Part shown: in pieces, positions 32,264 to 41,833 of the stretch
Numbering within the stretch: position 1 is the first letter of the stretch
Layout of the letters: the number at the start of each line of letters is the position of its first letter
Source of the DNA: VRUE01 sp963840565
Lineage (GTDB): Bacteria > Actinomycetota > Thermoleophilia > Solirubrobacterales > 70-9
DNA length: 64,000 bases
Assembly: GCA_963840565.1 (NCBI GenBank)
Contig: CAWIZH010000003.1
Coordinates: 62,001-126,000 of the forward strand
Direction: 5' to 3'
The notes under the pieces: generated by a model
What the model saw: only the letters and a program-made list of their open reading frames with translations
Database searches by the model: none
What the model was told of the DNA's origin: nothing
Made by a program: the position numbers and the translations under genes

Positions 32264-32668
32264 TCAATTCTGGTGCGGGGTCTCTCCGTTGCCGAAGTGC
32301 GCTCCGGGCGGCTCGACGATCTGCGAGAAGCGAATCACGGTGACGTTTTCGTCAGGGGCCACGGGACGGCCGTAGATCTGTTCGAGGAACTTGATCTCGT
32401 CCTCGAGCCGGCGGAACTCGGGGTTGTCGTGCTCGATGTCGCGCGGGGAGAGATCGGAGACGCGCTTTACCTCAACGTCATCGATCACCGCGGTGAAGAT
32501 CTTCTCGCGCGGGCTGTGGCGAAAGCCGACCGTGATCCAGACGACCTGGCCGCGCTCGTACTTGTTGCTCTTGTCGCCGAGCCGGATCGTCGCCGTCTTG
32601 CGACCGCGCTTCAGCTGGTCGACAAAGATCGGCGAGTAGAAGTTGAGTACGTAGATACCGCCCCGCAT
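32264..32668 (-). CDS. ASCH-domain protein
   Basis: 134 residues from the ATG at 32668. The open frame extends much further upstream, but only as sequence antisense to the RTX gene. The body matches an ASCH/PUA-like beta-barrel: LNFYSPIFVDQLKRGRKTATIRLGD, then the GQVVWITVG strand and a DVEVKRVSDL segment. ASCH domains are thought to bind RNA, and some hydrolyse modified nucleosides. The Lys/Arg-rich loop (KRGRKTATIR) carries the likely active lysine. Thirty-three bases separate it from the SRPBCC gene downstream. Confidence 0.82.
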   Translation of the reverse strand: MRGGIYVLNFYSPIFVDQLKRGRKTATIRLGDKSNKYERGQVVWITVGFRHSPREKIFTAVIDDVEVKRVSDLSPRDIEHDNPEFRRLEDEIKFLEQIYGRPVAPDENVTVIRFSQIVEPPGAHFGNGETPHQN

Positions 32669-32827
32669 CGGCAGCGAGCGTATCTGACCCGCGCCAGGCC
32701 CGGCCTCGCGCTCGCGGTGATCCTCGCCCTCGGGTCGTGTTGCCGAGGTAGACGAATGCTCTACCCAATTTTGAACGTTTGTCGGCCGGAAGTGTAGGTC
32801 GGCCGGAAACGGGTCGATGGGGGTGTG

Positions 32828-34711
32828 ATGAATTTCTGGTCCCACCGTTCCCGCGGACGCTTGGTCGCCGCACTGATCTGCGCGGCGTCCTTCCTGCTCG
32901 CTTTCGCGGGCAGCGCCTTCGCTGCCAGCTGCCACGGCAAGCACGCGACGATCGTCGGCACCGCGGGCGACGACGTGATCGTCGGCAAGAAGGCAAGCGA
33001 CGTGATCTACGGCGGTGGCGGCAACGACACGATCAGCGGTGGGCCAAATGGCAACGACACGATCTGCGGTGGGCCGGGCGACGACACCATCCACGGCGGA
33101 CACGGCTTCGACGCGATCTACGGCGAAGAAGGCAACGACCGACTTGCGGGAGACACCGGCTCCGATCACCTCGACGGTGGTGGCGGCAACGACCATCTGC
33201 TCGGCGCCCAGGGCAAGGACAGCCTCGTCGGCGGTGCCGATGACGACACGCTGCTCGGCGCCAAGGGCCCCGACACGATGACCGGCGGCAGCGGCGACGA
33301 CTACATCAACGGCGGAAAGGGCAGCGACGAGGAGGAAGGCAGCGCCGGCAACGACATGCTCTTCGGCGACAAGGGCAACGACAAGATCGACGGCGGCGAA
33401 GGCACCGACCAGATCGAAGGCGGGCCAGGCGACGATCCTTCGCTTGACGGCGGCGGCGGCAACGACTTCGTCTACGGCGGCGCCGGCAGCGACACCGCCA
33501 CGGGCGGCGAAGGCGACGGCGACGTCGTTCGCGGCGACAGCGGCGAGGACACCCTTGACGGCGGCGGCGGCGCCAACGACATCGTCACCTACGCGAGCGC
33601 GACCCGCGGGGCCGTGACGGTCGATCTCGCAACCGGCCTCTCGAAAGGCGATGGCCACGACACCCTGCAGGGCTTCGAGGACGTGGTCGGCTCTCCGCAG
33701 GGCGACCAGCTCGTCGGCGACAGCGAATTCAACCGTATCGACGGCGGGGTCGGCAACGACGACCTCGACGGCGGTGGCGGCCCGGACGAAGCCTTCGGCG
33801 GCGCGGGCACCGACGAATGTGACGAATTCGCGACCGAGCATTCCTGCGGCGCCGAAGCGAGCCCGCCCAGCACCGGCACCTTCGTAATCCTCAACCAGGG
33901 CCTTGACGGCACCAGCCTGATCGTCCAGGGCGACTCCCAAGCCAACGACCTCGGCGTCGCCTACAACAACGGCTGGACCGTCACCGACGACGGACCTGTG
34001 ATTCCCGGTGAAGGCTGTGCCTCGGCCAGCGGCACCACCGTGGTTACCTGCCCAACCGCATCGGCGACCGGCCTCGTGGTGATCACCGGTGGCGACGGCA
34101 ACGACTCGATCAGCATCGCCGAAAGCGTGCCTCGTCAGGTCAAGATCCGTGCCAACGGCAACGCCGGCAGCGACACGCTCAGCGGTGGGCTCGGCGATGA
34201 CGTGCTCGAAGCAGGTGAGAATTACAACAGCCCCGACAGCGGCAACGACACCCTGATCGGCAACGCCGGCAGCGACGTCCTCTACGCCGACCCCGGTGCC
34301 GACCAGCTATCCGGCGGGCCCGGCAACGACCTGCTGGTCTCCTCCGTGGCCGTATGCCAGGGCCACACCTACAGCGGCGGCCCGGGTGAGGACACCGTCT
34401 CCTACGGCCGCTCCAACGCGAACCTGACCGTCAGCCTCGGCGGAACCGGCGGACCCCCCGGGTGCGGCAGTCCCGATCATGTGCTCGGCGACAACGAGAG
34501 CCTCGAGGGCTCCGACGGCCCCGACGTCCTGATCGGCGACAACGGCCCCAACAACCTCTTCGGGCACCTCGGCGCCGACACCTTCATCGGCAAGGGCGGC
34601 AACGACACGATCGAAGCGATCGACGGCCAGCGCGACAAGTCGATCCAGTGCGGCAGCGGCGACGACAGCGTCAGCCGCGACCGCTCGGACCCTCACCCGG
34701 CCGACTGCTGA
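32828..34711 (+). CDS. secreted RTX (haemolysin-type calcium-binding) repeat protein
   Basis: 627 residues, ATG at 32828 (a GTG directly precedes it). A Sec signal peptide of about 32 residues (LICAASFLLAFAGSAFA) is followed by an RTX array of about 15 GGxGxDxxx nonapeptides (residues 45-290). Next come a beta-helical middle part, a second array near 440-500, and a Cys-containing end. It should bind Ca2+ and fold as parallel beta-rolls outside the cell. There is no type I secretion system nearby and an N-terminal signal is present, so Sec export is likely. Its second half resembles the second RTX part of the giant protein at 9719-14779. Confidence 0.9.
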   Translation: MNFWSHRSRGRLVAALICAASFLLAFAGSAFAASCHGKHATIVGTAGDDVIVGKKASDVIYGGGGNDTISGGPNGNDTICGGPGDDTIHGGHGFDAIYGEEGNDRLAGDTGSDHLDGGGGNDHLLGAQGKDSLVGGADDDTLLGAKGPDTMTGGSGDDYINGGKGSDEEEGSAGNDMLFGDKGNDKIDGGEGTDQIEGGPGDDPSLDGGGGNDFVYGGAGSDTATGGEGDGDVVRGDSGEDTLDGGGGANDIVTYASATRGAVTVDLATGLSKGDGHDTLQGFEDVVGSPQGDQLVGDSEFNRIDGGVGNDDLDGGGGPDEAFGGAGTDECDEFATEHSCGAEASPPSTGTFVILNQGLDGTSLIVQGDSQANDLGVAYNNGWTVTDDGPVIPGEGCASASGTTVVTCPTASATGLVVITGGDGNDSISIAESVPRQVKIRANGNAGSDTLSGGLGDDVLEAGENYNSPDSGNDTLIGNAGSDVLYADPGADQLSGGPGNDLLVSSVAVCQGHTYSGGPGEDTVSYGRSNANLTVSLGGTGGPPGCGSPDHVLGDNESLEGSDGPDVLIGDNGPNNLFGHLGADTFIGKGGNDTIEAIDGQRDKSIQCGSGDDSVSRDRSDPHPADC

Positions 34712-34717
34712 GGGCGC

Positions 34718-35419
34718 TCAGAAGATGTAGTTGCGCAGCTTCTCCGGCGCCAGCACGGTGACGCGCCCGCGCCCCGGCCGCACGACCCCCGCACGATCGA
34801 GGTCGGCGAGGAAGCGGCTGACGCTCTCGCGCGAGGTCCCGGCGAGCTGAGCAAGGTCGGCCTGGTTCATCCGGATCGTCACCTCGCCACCTTCGCCGTT
34901 GCGCGGCGATTCCTCGGCAACCAGCTGCGAGAGGACGCCGGCGACCCGGCTGGGCACGGTCTGGAAGGACTGGCGCGAGATCCGCTCGTTGGCGCTGCGC
35001 AAGCGGCGGACAAGGGCCGCGATCAACTTCACCGTGATCTCCGGATGGCGGGCGAGCAGCGCCCGCACCTCGCCGGCGGGCAGGGCAAGCAGCTCGCCGT
35101 CGGTGAGCGCTTCGACGCTGGCCGAGCGCACCTCGCCATCGAGCATCGCCAGCTCGCCGAAGATGTCGCCGTGGCCGAGCGTCGCCAGCGTGATCGCGCG
35201 GCCGTCGGAGTGCTCGCGGGTGACCCGGAAGCTGCCGTCGCGGACGATGTAGCAGGCGTCGGAGTGGTCGCCCTCGTGAAAGACCCGGGTGGCGGCCGGG
35301 AAGGAACGGGCGACAGCGACGCGTGAAAAGCGCTCCAGCTCACCCTCCTCGAGGTCGGCGAAGAGCGGCACGCTGCGCAGCAGCGCAACCGGGCCCTGCC
35401 CCTCCTCACGATCAGCCAT
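34718..35419 (-). CDS. Crp/Fnr-family transcriptional regulator
   Basis: 233 residues. A cyclic-nucleotide-binding beta-barrel covers about 14-130, with a phosphate-binding-cassette-like GDIFGELAMLDGEVRSASVEAL. A dimer helix follows, then a Crp-type winged HTH (about 155-230) with NQADLAQLAGTSRESVSRFLADL. The phosphate-cassette residues look compatible with cAMP binding. The gene lies 27 bases downstream of lhr on the same strand and may be its operon partner. Confidence 0.9.
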   Translation of the reverse strand: MADREEGQGPVALLRSVPLFADLEEGELERFSRVAVARSFPAATRVFHEGDHSDACYIVRDGSFRVTREHSDGRAITLATLGHGDIFGELAMLDGEVRSASVEALTDGELLALPAGEVRALLARHPEITVKLIAALVRRLRSANERISRQSFQTVPSRVAGVLSQLVAEESPRNGEGGEVTIRMNQADLAQLAGTSRESVSRFLADLDRAGVVRPGRGRVTVLAPEKLRNYIF

Positions 35420-35446
35420 CGACTCGATTATCCCCTTTGCAGCGGC

Positions 35447-38400
35447 TCAGCGGGCGGCGAGGGTCAGCTTGCGGGGGCCGCGGCTGAAGCCGGCGCCGAG
35501 CAGGACCTCCTCCTGGCCGGAGCCGATGATCGGCTCGCCGTCGAGTTTCTCCACCGCGAGTTTGGGCAGACGGCCGGCGGTGACGGCCTCGGCGAGCGCG
35601 TTGACCGCCGCCGTCAGCTCCTCGTCGCCGAGCTCGATGAGGCGGACGATTCCGCGGCCGCCTCGCTCGACGTAGACGACCGGGGCGCCGTCGCGCATCA
35701 GGACGTGGGCGCCGGGGGCGCGGGCCGGGCGACGGCCGCTTGGCGGCTTGGGCCAGGGCAGCGAGGACCCATAGGGGTTGGCCGGATCGGTGGCGGCGAG
35801 GAGCAGGAAGGAGCCGTCCTCGAAGGGGAGTGAGCGCAGGCGCTCGACCGCGCCGGGCAGGGCGAACTGGGCGCCGCCGAGCCCCTCGACGAAATAGCCG
35901 CGGCGGGCGGTGCCGAGCAGCTCGAGGTTGCCGAGCTCGGCGTAGAGGCTGGCAAAGCCACCGGGAATGCCCTCGGCGAGGACGGTCTCGCGGGTGACGA
36001 TGCCGTAGCGCTCCAGCATCAGCTCGGCCTGGGCGCGCAGGCGCGGGCCGGTGGCGGGGGCGTTCTCGAACAGCGGCGCGGTCAGCGACCAGCGCCCCTG
36101 CACGGCGGCGCCGGCGGCGCGGCGGCGGGCGAAGCGGCGGCCACGCTGCTCGGGCGGCGGAGCGGCGCGCAGGCGCGGCGCCCGCAAGGGCGCGAAGGCA
36201 TCGTTTGTGACCTCGCCGGCCCAGGCGAGGTCCCAGAGCGCGGAGTGCAGCTCATCGACCGGGGTGTCGAGGTCGGCGAGCAGGTCGAGCCAGAAGTCGG
36301 GGCCGGCCGCGAGGCGCTCGCGGATTGCGTCGTGCACCTCGCCCTCGGGCCGCTCCAGCTTCGCGTTGGCCGGCGGCGGGCCGGCGAGGCGGACGTCGTC
36401 GCGGAAGTAGAGGGCGAGGCGACCGTCGCTGCGGCCACGGGCGCCGGCGCCGATCCAGACCACCTCGCCGCTGGTGCAGAGTTCGTCGAGCCAGACCGGC
36501 GAGTAGGCGCCAAGCCGGCGCGGCAGCACGTCGTTCTCCCAGACCTTGGGCGTCAGCGCCACGCCCTGCAGCGGCACCAGCGCCTCGCGCAGACGGTCGG
36601 GCCCGGCGCCGGCAGCGCGGTGGGCATCGACGTTCTGCCAACTCGCGAGGAAGCGGGCGAAGCGATCGCGGCCGGCCGGCTCGACCTCGCGGCGCAGGTG
36701 GGCGAGGCTGGCGCGCCGCACCCGCCGCAGCACGTCGGCGTCGCACCACTCGCGCTCGCGACCGCCCGGCAGCAGCTCGCCGCGGACGAGGGTGCCTTCG
36801 CGCTCCAATTCGCGCAACGCCGGCATCGGGTCGACCCCGTAGCGGGCCGTCAGCTGTGCCGTCGGGAAGGGGCCGTGGGTGCGGGCATAGCGGCGCACCA
36901 ACGCCCGCATCGCGTCGGGGTGCTGCTCGAGGAAGGTCTCGGGCAGACCGGCTGGCGGCGGCACGCCGAGCGCGTCTCGGTAGAGCCCAGCGTCCTCGCC
37001 GGCGACGTAGCGCTCCTCGCCGTTGATGCGGACGAGGGCGACACGGCGCTCGCCGACCAACTTCTCCAGCATCGAGGCGGCCGAGTAGCCCCCCTGCACC
37101 CGTTCCTCGCACTCGGCCGCGGTCAGGTCGCCGACGTTGCGCAGCACCTGTTGCAGGGCGTCGCGGTCGCCGGCAAGGCCCGCCTCGGTGCGGTGCTGGA
37201 GCTGCGCCTCGACCTCTTCCAGCGCTTCGGGGTCGATCAGCTCGCGCAGCTCCTCCTGGCCGAGCAGCTCGCGCAGCAGATCGCGGTCGAGCGCCAGCGC
37301 CGCCGCCCGCCGCTCGGCATTCGGCGTGTCCCCCTCGTACATATAGGTGGCGACGTAGTCGAAGAGCAGCGAGGAGGCGAAGGGCGAAGCGGTTGGGGTC
37401 TCGACCTCGACCAGGTTGAGCTGGCGCGACTCGAGCTTGCGCAGCAACTCGGCCAGCGAGGGCAGGTCGAGCACGTCGCGCAGGACCTCGCGGTAGGTCT
37501 CGAGGATGACCGGGAAGCGGGGGAAGTCGCGGGCGACCTCGAGCAGGCTCTGCGCCTTCAGCCGCTGCTGCCAGAGCGGCGTGCGCTTGCCGGGGTAGGC
37601 GCGGGGGATCAGCAGCGAGCGGGCGGCGTTCTCGCGGAAGTGGGCGCCGAAGAGGGCCGAGCCGGAGAGCTCGCCGACGATCAGATCCTCGATCTCGTCG
37701 GGATCGATCAGGACGAGATCGGCGGGCGGCGGCTCGTCGGCATCGGGGAGGTGGATGACGATGCCGTCGTCGGACCAGATCGCGTCGGCCTCGAGCTCGC
37801 GCTCGGCGCGGATCTTGGCCGCGAGCGCCAGCCCCCAGGCGGCGTGGACGCGGCCGCCGTAGGGCGAGAGGATGCAGAGCCGCCAGTCGCCGATCTCGTC
37901 GCGGAAGCGCTCGACCACAATCGTCTCGTCGGAGGGGACGACGCGGGTCGCGGTCTGCTGCTCGCGGAGGTAGGCGACGAGGTTCTCGGCGGCGCGGCGG
38001 TCGAGGTCGTATTCCGCGGCCAGCTCCTTTGGCTCGCGGTTGACCGCCTCGCGGGCGAAGGCGCCGATCGCCCTGCCCAGCTCGGCCGGGCGGCCGATCC
38101 CGTCGCCCTTCCAGAAAGGAACGGCGCCGGGGACACCCGGCGCCGGGGTGACGATTACCCGGTCGCGGGTGATCTCCTCAATCCGCCAAGTGGTGGCGCC
38201 GAGCAGGAAGGTCTGGCCGGGACGGGCCTCGTAGACCATCTCCTCGTCGAGCTCGCCGACGCGGCGGCCGTCGGGCAGGTGGACGCCGTAGAGGCCGCGG
38301 TCGGGGATCGTGCCGGCGTTGGTGACCACCAGCGAGCGAGCGCCTTTGCGGCCGTGCATCGTGCCCTTGGTGCGATCCCAGACGATCCGCGGCCGCAGCT

Positions 38401-40066
38401 CGGCGAAACGGTCCGACGGGTAGCGCCCGTCGAGCATGTCGAGCACGTTCTCGAGCTGTTCCCGGGAGAGCTCGTGAAAGGGCTGCGAGGCGGTGACCAG
38501 CTGCTCGACCTCGTCGACGTCCCACTCGTCCAGGGCCGCCATCGCGACCAGTTGCTGGGCGAGCACGTCGAGTGGGTTCTGCGGGATCACCGTCTCCTCG
38601 ATCGCGCCTTCGCGCATGCGGCGGGCGACGACGGCGCACTCGAGCAGGTCGGCGCGGAACTTGGGGAAGATGCGGCCGCGGGAGACATCGCCGACCGAGT
38701 GGCCGGCACGGCCGACCCGCTGCAGGCCGCGGCTGACCGACTTCGGCGACTCGACCTGGATCACCAGGTCGACCGCACCCATGTCGATGCCCAGCTCTAG
38801 GGATGACGTCGCGACCAGGCAGGGGAGCTGACCGGACTTGAGCATCTCCTCAACGACCGTGCGCTCCTCGTGGGACAAGGAGCCGTGGTGGGCTCGGGCG
38901 ATCTCCTCCGAGGGACCATGGTCACCGGCCGCGGGTCCTGTCGTGGGTGATGGGGGGGCACTGCGGGCGACGTCGTCCTCGACCCCCCCATCACCCACGC
39001 CACCCGCGGAAGCAGCGTCCACATCCTTAGCGGAGGCGGAGTTGCCCGCGTGCTCGGTAGCTGGAAGCTCCTGGTGAGGTTCGTCCAGATTCAGCTCGTT
39101 CAAGCGCTTAGCCAAGCGCTCGGAAGCTCGGCGGTTGTTGACGAAGATGATCGTCGACGTGTGCTGTCTTACAAGCTTCAGAAGCTCTGGGTAGATCGCG
39201 GGCCAGATTGAGCGGACGTGGACCAGGGGCTCGCCCTCTGGGGGATTCCCGTCGGAGCTTGGGTAGGACGCTGCTCCGGGGTCTGCCATGTCCTCGACCG
39301 GGACGACGATCTCTAGGTCGAGCTCCTTTGCCACTCCGGCATCGACGATCTTGCACTCGCGTTTCGGCCCGACCAGGAACTGAGCTATCCGCTCAAGCGG
39401 GCGCTGCGTTGCGGACAGCCCAATCCGCTGAAGGGAGCCGGGGGAGGGGTCTCCAGAGCCTCCCCGCTGTTGCTCTGGAGACCCCTCCCTCGACTCCCTC
39501 ACGAGATACTCAAGCCGCTCCAACGTAAGCGCCAGATGGGAGCCGCGCTTGCTCTGGGCTACTGCGTGGATCTCATCGACGATCACGGCCTCTGCCGTGC
39601 GAAAGATCTCCCGAACCCCCGAAGAGAGCATCAGGTACAGCGACTCGGGAGTGGTGATCAGGATGTCGGGCGGGGTTTTCTGCATCGCCCGCCGCTCTTT
39701 CTGGGGCGTATCGCCGGTGCGCAGCCCGACCGAGATGTCGGCGCCGATGCCGCGCAGCGGGGCGCGCAGGTTGCGCTCGATGTCGTAGGAGAGCGCCTTC
39801 AGCGGCGAGACGTAGACGAGCCGCACCCCTTTGCCGAGCTCCGGCTCGCGCGAGAGCTTGTCGATGCCCCAGAGGAAGCTGGCCAGCGTCTTGCCGGAGC
39901 CGGTCGGGGCGCAGATCAGCGTGTTGGCGCCGCTGGAGATCGCCTCCCAGCCGCCTGCCTGCGCAGGCGTCGGCCCCTCGAAAGAAGCCTCGAACCAGCG
40001 CCGCACGGGTGCGCTGAACGGAGCTAGTGGGTCAGATCCTGCGCTTGTTTTCGCATCGGCGGCCAA
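35447..40066 (-). CDS. lhr: Lhr-type ATP-dependent DNA helicase
   Basis: 1539 residues, typical for full-length actinobacterial Lhr. Start is TTG 40066 (no in-frame ATG nearby). Helicase core: Walker A APTGSGKT (about 53-60), motif II DEIH (about 166-169), LSATQRP motif III and the QRVGRAGH motif VI. Then come the Lhr winged-helix, beta-barrel and a long C-terminal domain. Lhr translocates 3'-5' and unwinds DNA/RNA hybrids in repair. Two perfect palindromes (38942-38999, 39442-39489) encode the non-conserved loops at about residues 356-375 and 193-209. The first loop is unusually long. Confidence 0.95.
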   Translation of the reverse strand: MAADAKTSAGSDPLAPFSAPVRRWFEASFEGPTPAQAGGWEAISSGANTLICAPTGSGKTLASFLWGIDKLSREPELGKGVRLVYVSPLKALSYDIERNLRAPLRGIGADISVGLRTGDTPQKERRAMQKTPPDILITTPESLYLMLSSGVREIFRTAEAVIVDEIHAVAQSKRGSHLALTLERLEYLVRESREGSPEQQRGGSGDPSPGSLQRIGLSATQRPLERIAQFLVGPKRECKIVDAGVAKELDLEIVVPVEDMADPGAASYPSSDGNPPEGEPLVHVRSIWPAIYPELLKLVRQHTSTIIFVNNRRASERLAKRLNELNLDEPHQELPATEHAGNSASAKDVDAASAGGVGDGGVEDDVARSAPPSPTTGPAAGDHGPSEEIARAHHGSLSHEERTVVEEMLKSGQLPCLVATSSLELGIDMGAVDLVIQVESPKSVSRGLQRVGRAGHSVGDVSRGRIFPKFRADLLECAVVARRMREGAIEETVIPQNPLDVLAQQLVAMAALDEWDVDEVEQLVTASQPFHELSREQLENVLDMLDGRYPSDRFAELRPRIVWDRTKGTMHGRKGARSLVVTNAGTIPDRGLYGVHLPDGRRVGELDEEMVYEARPGQTFLLGATTWRIEEITRDRVIVTPAPGVPGAVPFWKGDGIGRPAELGRAIGAFAREAVNREPKELAAEYDLDRRAAENLVAYLREQQTATRVVPSDETIVVERFRDEIGDWRLCILSPYGGRVHAAWGLALAAKIRAERELEADAIWSDDGIVIHLPDADEPPPADLVLIDPDEIEDLIVGELSGSALFGAHFRENAARSLLIPRAYPGKRTPLWQQRLKAQSLLEVARDFPRFPVILETYREVLRDVLDLPSLAELLRKLESRQLNLVEVETPTASPFASSLLFDYVATYMYEGDTPNAERRAAALALDRDLLRELLGQEELRELIDPEALEEVEAQLQHRTEAGLAGDRDALQQVLRNVGDLTAAECEERVQGGYSAASMLEKLVGERRVALVRINGEERYVAGEDAGLYRDALGVPPPAGLPETFLEQHPDAMRALVRRYARTHGPFPTAQLTARYGVDPMPALRELEREGTLVRGELLPGGREREWCDADVLRRVRRASLAHLRREVEPAGRDRFARFLASWQNVDAHRAAGAGPDRLREALVPLQGVALTPKVWENDVLPRRLGAYSPVWLDELCTSGEVVWIGAGARGRSDGRLALYFRDDVRLAGPPPANAKLERPEGEVHDAIRERLAAGPDFWLDLLADLDTPVDELHSALWDLAWAGEVTNDAFAPLRAPRLRAAPPPEQRGRRFARRRAAGAAVQGRWSLTAPLFENAPATGPRLRAQAELMLERYGIVTRETVLAEGIPGGFASLYAELGNLELLGTARRGYFVEGLGGAQFALPGAVERLRSLPFEDGSFLLLAATDPANPYGSSLPWPKPPSGRRPARAPGAHVLMRDGAPVVYVERGGRGIVRLIELGDEELTAAVNALAEAVTAGRLPKLAVEKLDGEPIIGSGQEEVLLGAGFSRGPRKLTLAAR
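38942..38999. repeat. perfect 17-bp palindrome within lhr coding sequence (distal)
   Basis: Arms CGTGGGTGATGGGGGGG (38942-38958) and its exact complement (38983-38999) flank a 24-base loop. It lies in frame in a poorly conserved insertion between helicase motifs IV and V. Unrelated in sequence to the 28424/29380/31700 family. Confidence 0.8.
39442..39489. repeat. perfect 18-bp palindrome within lhr coding sequence (proximal)
   Basis: Arms GGGAGGGGTCTCCAGAGC (39442-39459) and its exact complement (39472-39489) with a 12-base loop lie in the loop before motif III (SATQRP). The encoded stretch is Gly/Ser/Arg-rich and not expected in a typical Lhr. Confidence 0.8.
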
Positions 40067-40104
40067 CCCACCGATCTTACGCAGCCGCTAAGCCGCGCGG
40101 TGGA

Positions 40105-41253
40105 TCAGGGCTTACCGCCGGCGAACTTGACGTATTCGAACCAGGACTTCTTCGGCAGGAATCCACTGGCGAAGAGGCCCGAGCCGCCGCAGAAGTTGCA
40201 GACGCCGGTCTCGTCGTCGACCGAGAACCAGTAGACCCGTTGAAGGTGCCATTTGACTTGATTGCGCTCGAGCAGCGTGAAGGCACCCCTGAGCTGCTTG
40301 GCCTGTCCCTTCGGCCCTTTGGCGAAGGAGTCGCCCAGCGGATCCAGCGGTTCGGAACTCCACCCCATCTCGGTGATCCAGAGGCCCTTGCCGGAGTCGT
40401 GATTGCGGGTCAGAACGCGGCGAAACGCTTCGATTTCGGGCGCCAGTTCCCGGTATTCGCTGGTGTATGGATGCAAGGCAACCCCGTTGAACTTCGACTT
40501 GATCCCCGGCGTCGTCTGGTACATCCGTTCGAGGAAGTCGGTGGCGAAGTATGCCTGCGGCGGTTTCACCTTCTTGATCGCATCGCCCGGCCTGGCGAAC
40601 ATGCCGCCGAGCACGACCTGGGCACCGGGGTCGACCGCCTTGATCGCGGTCGAGGAGGCCCTGACCAGCTTGCCGTATTCGGCCGGGTTTGGCCTGGCGA
40701 CGAAGTACTTGAAGTTCTCCTCGTTCCAGATCTGCCAGTTCCGTATCGGACGCTGCGGCAGGGTCGGATGCTCGGCCCAGAAGCTTCCGCCGGGTCCGTA
40801 GCGTTCGACGGCCGCCCGGACGAAGGCTGACCAGCCGGCGATTGCGGCGCCGCTGGCCGGGAGGTTGCGCGGTGCTTTGATGCTCTGGTGCGAGCCCGGT
40901 ACCCAGACCTGGGGCACGGCCCAGGTGGGCGCCCCAGAGACGAAGGGCAGCACTTCCATCCCCGCCAGGGTGATGTTTTCTACCCGCGAATCCACCCCCG
41001 ACCAGTCGATCGGGCCGTTGCGGAGCGGCTGATCGCTGTCCCAGCCGATCGGGATACGGACGCTGTCGACACCGCCGCGGTGGAGGCGCTGCAGCTGTTC
41101 GAAGTTCGGCTCGATCTGCGGGACGACGCCCCAGAACTTGGCCGGCACGGCCTGCGCAGAGGTGGAGAAGCCGGCGAGGAAGGTGGCTGCGCAGGCGACG
41201 CTGATCGCCAGCGCGCGTGCCTTCCCGAGGAAGGACATCTGCTCTCTCGGCAT
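40105..41253 (-). CDS. secreted glycoside-hydrolase-like protein (clan GH-A, GH39/GH5-like)
   Basis: 382 residues. Signal peptide of about 35 residues (an alternative ATG at 41238 has a GAGAG site). The barrel has FWGVVPQIEP, the proton-donor motif IWNEEN (N-E), LHPYTSEYRE and the nucleophile motif LWITEMGW, spaced as in clan GH-A enzymes. Three cysteines near VCNFCGG sit at the C-terminus. It probably hydrolyses an extracellular polysaccharide; substrate is unknown. It follows the Ser/Thr-rich surface protein gene by 4 bases and probably shares its operon. Confidence 0.78.
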   Translation of the reverse strand: MPREQMSFLGKARALAISVACAATFLAGFSTSAQAVPAKFWGVVPQIEPNFEQLQRLHRGGVDSVRIPIGWDSDQPLRNGPIDWSGVDSRVENITLAGMEVLPFVSGAPTWAVPQVWVPGSHQSIKAPRNLPASGAAIAGWSAFVRAAVERYGPGGSFWAEHPTLPQRPIRNWQIWNEENFKYFVARPNPAEYGKLVRASSTAIKAVDPGAQVVLGGMFARPGDAIKKVKPPQAYFATDFLERMYQTTPGIKSKFNGVALHPYTSEYRELAPEIEAFRRVLTRNHDSGKGLWITEMGWSSEPLDPLGDSFAKGPKGQAKQLRGAFTLLERNQVKWHLQRVYWFSVDDETGVCNFCGGSGLFASGFLPKKSWFEYVKFAGGKP

Positions 41254-41257
41254 TGGG

Positions 41258-41833
41258 CTAGCTCGCCTTCGGCGAGACCGACGACTCGGGACCGCGACGC
41301 TGGCGGCGCTGGCGCATCATCACCACACCGATTGAGATCGCGGCGAGAACCGCAGCGATGATCAGGATTGGCACCAGCGGCGACGAACTCCCGCCAGAGC
41401 TCGACGAGGCGGGTGTGCCCGACTGTCCGTTCCCCTGACCGCTCCCTTGCTGAGCCTTGTTCTTGTGGCTGTTTTGGCCCTTGTCTGGGCTACCCTGAGC
41501 GCCGGTGTCCTTGGCGCCCGCATTCGCAGCGTTGCTCTTGCCCGACGATGGATTGCTATTCGAAGAACCCGTTCCGGAGCCAGACTTTGTCGATTCCCCG
41601 TTGTCCGACGCGGTCGCGCCGCCGTTTGCGGTGGAAGAGTGTGGCGTGGTCTTCTGGGGATGCGCGGGTGTTAGACCAGTAGCCGTCGGCGGAGCGCTCG
41701 AGTATTCGACGCCGCTTCCATCTTCAGCCTGAGCGAGCAGCGGGAAGCATGCAAATGCCAACAGAACAAACACTGAAAGCAAAGCGGTTGAGCGGCCCCG
41801 GCGCGGGGCGAGCTGGTGGCGCATCCCTTGCAT
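41258..41833 (-). CDS. Ser/Gly/Asn-rich surface protein with C-terminal membrane anchor
   Basis: About 191 residues from ATG 41833 (or 41824). A signal peptide (FVLLAFACFPLLAQA) is followed by a low-complexity region rich in Ser, Thr, Gly and Asn (about 40-145). One transmembrane helix (PILIIAAVLAAISIGVVMM) and a basic tail end it, the layout of a stalk-like surface anchor without an LPxTG motif. The 5' end overlaps the divergent O-antigen ligase gene, so at least one of the assigned starts may be wrong. Function unknown. Confidence 0.7.
   Translation of the reverse strand: MQGMRHQLAPRRGRSTALLSVFVLLAFACFPLLAQAEDGSGVEYSSAPPTATGLTPAHPQKTTPHSSTANGGATASDNGESTKSGSGTGSSNSNPSSGKSNAANAGAKDTGAQGSPDKGQNSHKNKAQQGSGQGNGQSGTPASSSSGGSSSPLVPILIIAAVLAAISIGVVMMRQRRQRRGPESSVSPKAS

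Noticed and set aside
36245..38800. 851-residue plus-strand frame opposite lhr
   Set aside because: Shadow of the GC-biased lhr gene; Arg/Gly/Ala/Val-rich with no domain, while the minus strand encodes a clear helicase.
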